A stretch of 24,087 nt of DNA from Gemmatimonadales bacterium (GTDB lineage Bacteria; Gemmatimonadota; Gemmatimonadetes; Palauibacterales; Palauibacteraceae), in assembly GCA_030636765.1 (NCBI GenBank), contig DAOVWI010000010.1:1-24087 (forward strand). Direction: 5' to 3'. Numbering within the stretch: position 1 is the stretch's first letter; each line of letters starts with the position of its first letter. Positions 22,759 to 24,087 of the stretch are shown piece by piece. The position numbers and the translations under genes are program-made. The notes below the pieces were generated by a model that was not told the DNA's origin, ran no database searches, and saw nothing but the letters and a program-made list of their open reading frames with translations.

Positions 22759-24087
22759 CTAGGGCGCCGGATCCGCTCTCGCGCCCCGACGACGCCGTGA
22801 GGCGAGCGCCCCGATGGCGGTGAGCGTGAGGAGAAGGGTGGCGGCTGAGGTCGTACCCCCGATCCACATCTCGGAGGATCGGTACCGGAACACGAGGTCG
22901 TGCTGACCCTCCGGCACCGGCACCGCCCGAAACGCGACGTTCGTCCGGTAGATCGGCACCTCCTTCCCGTCGACCGAAGCCCGCCAGCTCGGGTGATAGA
23001 TCTCGCTCACGAAGAGAAGACCCGGGCGCTCCGCCGAGACCGAGAGGGTGATCTCGTTCGGCGCGTAGGAGACGATCGTCGCCGCGCCCGCCCCCGCCTG
23101 GAGGGGTTGGCCACCCTCCGGTTCTCCGGGAGCGCCGGCGTAACCGCTTGTCTCGACGATCGCCTGTTCGGTGGGGCTCGTGAGCCCAAGCGTCGCGGTG
23201 AGGGCCGAAGCGGTGTCCGTCACCGTCAGGAGGCTCGCCGGGAAGAGAGCGTGTGGCGTGCGGTCGTCGATCCGGTAGATCCAGCCCTTCTTCCCCTCTC
23301 CGACCGCCGTGAGGAACGGCACGTTCAGCGACTCCGCGGTTGTGAGGTGATGGAGATCGAACAGGGACCAGAGCACCGGCCTCCCGCCGAGATTCCGGTA
23401 ATCGATGCCGCCCACCAGCCTCTCGTACCACTCCAGCCGGAAGTTCTGGCTGCCGGTCACCGCGGGGATCCCGTAATACATGAGTTCGTTCGGTCGGTAG
23501 CTGTCCGGCAGCGGCCACACGCGCTCGCCGGGTCTCAGGCTCGCCCGCAGGGCCTCGAGAGCTGGCTCCTCCGGCAGGAGCCGCTCCGGCGGCGCGGTGA
23601 TCAGATAGCGTGAGCCTATCCGTCCGAGATCGAACGTGCTGAGGATCAGCAGGGCGGCGCAGATTCCCTGCCCCACCCGGCCGCGCTCCACCCCCCAGGC
23701 GGCTGCGAGCGTGCCTCCCCAGACGAGCAACACGATCACCCCGTTCGTGCGAAGCGCGGTCAGGATGCCGGACGGAGGCTCCCGCGTCCAACCGGACGGG
23801 AACCACGTGTGCACGGCCCAGCGCACGACCCCCTCCGGGGTGAGAGCGGCGGCGAGGACCGGCAGGAGGATGAGGCCCGAGGCGGCGAGAATCCACGGCC
23901 ACGGCAGGCTCTTTCCCCCTCGCGCGTCGGCCACTGCCTGCCAACCGAACCCGGCGAGCAGCGCCACCGCGAACGTGACCGGGCCGAGGATCATAGAGGG
24001 CGCCCTGAAACGCCCGATGAGCGGCACGATCGTGTACGCGATGCGGTGCACCGGCGTTGCGGGACCGAGGGCGAAGAGGATCGCGAG
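22759..24087 (-). CDS. YfhO-like membrane protein, N-terminal part missing (window edge)
   Basis: The minus-strand frame is open to the right edge of the window, so only the C-terminal 442 residues are seen. It begins LAILFALGPATP, then the YfhO-type stretch PLIGRFRAPSMILGPVTFAVALLAGFG. Further membrane helices follow, then a long extracytoplasmic domain (RPVLWSLFDLHHLTTAESLNVPF; PNEITLSVSAERPGLLFVSE; IYHPSWRASVDGKEVPIYRTNVAFRAVPVPEGQHDLVFRY). A final transmembrane helix and a basic tail (ASRRRRGARADP) close the protein. YfhO proteins are GT-C-like enzymes or helpers in glycosylation of envelope polymers. It is 28 bases upstream of the flippase-like gene in the same operon. The true start lies outside the window. 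Confidence 0.88.
   Translation of the reverse strand, partial: LAILFALGPATPVHRIAYTIVPLIGRFRAPSMILGPVTFAVALLAGFGWQAVADARGGKSLPWPWILAASGLILLPVLAAALTPEGVVRWAVHTWFPSGWTREPPSGILTALRTNGVIVLLVWGGTLAAAWGVERGRVGQGICAALLILSTFDLGRIGSRYLITAPPERLLPEEPALEALRASLRPGERVWPLPDSYRPNELMYYGIPAVTGSQNFRLEWYERLVGGIDYRNLGGRPVLWSLFDLHHLTTAESLNVPFLTAVGEGKKGWIYRIDDRTPHALFPASLLTVTDTASALTATLGLTSPTEQAIVETSGYAGAPGEPEGGQPLQAGAGAATIVSYAPNEITLSVSAERPGLLFVSEIYHPSWRASVDGKEVPIYRTNVAFRAVPVPEGQHDLVFRYRSSEMWIGGTTSAATLLLTLTAIGALASRRRRGARADPAP

Noticed and set aside
1..24087. CRISPR arrays, tRNA/rRNA genes, prophage or defence islands
   Set aside because: No regularly spaced repeats, cloverleaf-like sequences, integrases, transposases or defence-type domains were seen on either strand.

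Overview
This is a GC-rich bacterial chromosomal segment, densely packed with housekeeping genes. Twenty-one intact protein genes and one partial gene are supported. No rRNA, tRNA, CRISPR array, insertion sequence or prophage is visible. The gene content (bacillithiol enzyme BshC, a DUF512 radical-SAM-like protein beside der, the surE-pcm pair, FxLyD/TPR proteins, very frequent GTG starts) resembles Gemmatimonadota or a neighbouring phylum of high-GC Gram-negative-type bacteria. That placement is an inference from content, not a measurement.

Layout: positions 152-20621 are entirely plus-strand. The first block (152-10745) is nadB, a class I methyltransferase, bshC, a small membrane/coiled-coil protein, murJ, uvrC, a small Cys-rich protein, gltX and thrC, with gaps of 0-70 bases and many 4-base GTGA stop/start overlaps, so it probably forms one long operon. 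A secreted TPR/FxLyD protein (10935-12293) stands alone. The second block (12397-19119) is DUF512, der, plsY, gpsA, a MerR-type regulator, surE, pcm and a YqaA/DedA-like membrane protein. It is followed by apt and a membrane-anchored YfgM-like TPR protein. After a 334-base convergent intergenic region the polarity flips: 20956-24087 is minus-strand, carrying (in transcription order) a partial YfhO-like membrane protein, a flippase-like UPF0104 protein and a polyprenol-phosphate-mannose-synthase-like glycosyltransferase, probably an envelope glycosylation operon.

The most important element lies in that convergent gap: a 28-bp sequence at 20817-20844 that looks like the chromosomal dif site, the XerC/XerD dimer-resolution target. 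Its XerD half matches the remembered Bacillus subtilis dif half exactly, and its XerC half resembles that of E. coli. Three independent features agree with a replication terminus here: all genes on both sides point at the site, the G-rich strand switches across it, and all nine GGGNAGGG (KOPS-like) octamers in the window point toward it (six on the left on the plus strand, three on the right on the minus strand, none reversed).

Functionally the window combines NAD synthesis (nadB), thiol redox (bshC), peptidoglycan lipid II export (murJ), nucleotide excision repair (uvrC), Glu-tRNA and threonine synthesis, ribosome assembly (der), phospholipid precursor synthesis (gpsA supplying glycerol-3-phosphate to plsY), damage and nucleotide housekeeping (surE, pcm, apt) and envelope glycosylation. 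No clear novel multi-gene system is visible. The less ordinary items are the dif/terminus, a 76-aa Cys-rich protein wedged between uvrC and gltX, a 24-bp tandem repeat after nadB and an AT-rich codon patch inside bshC.
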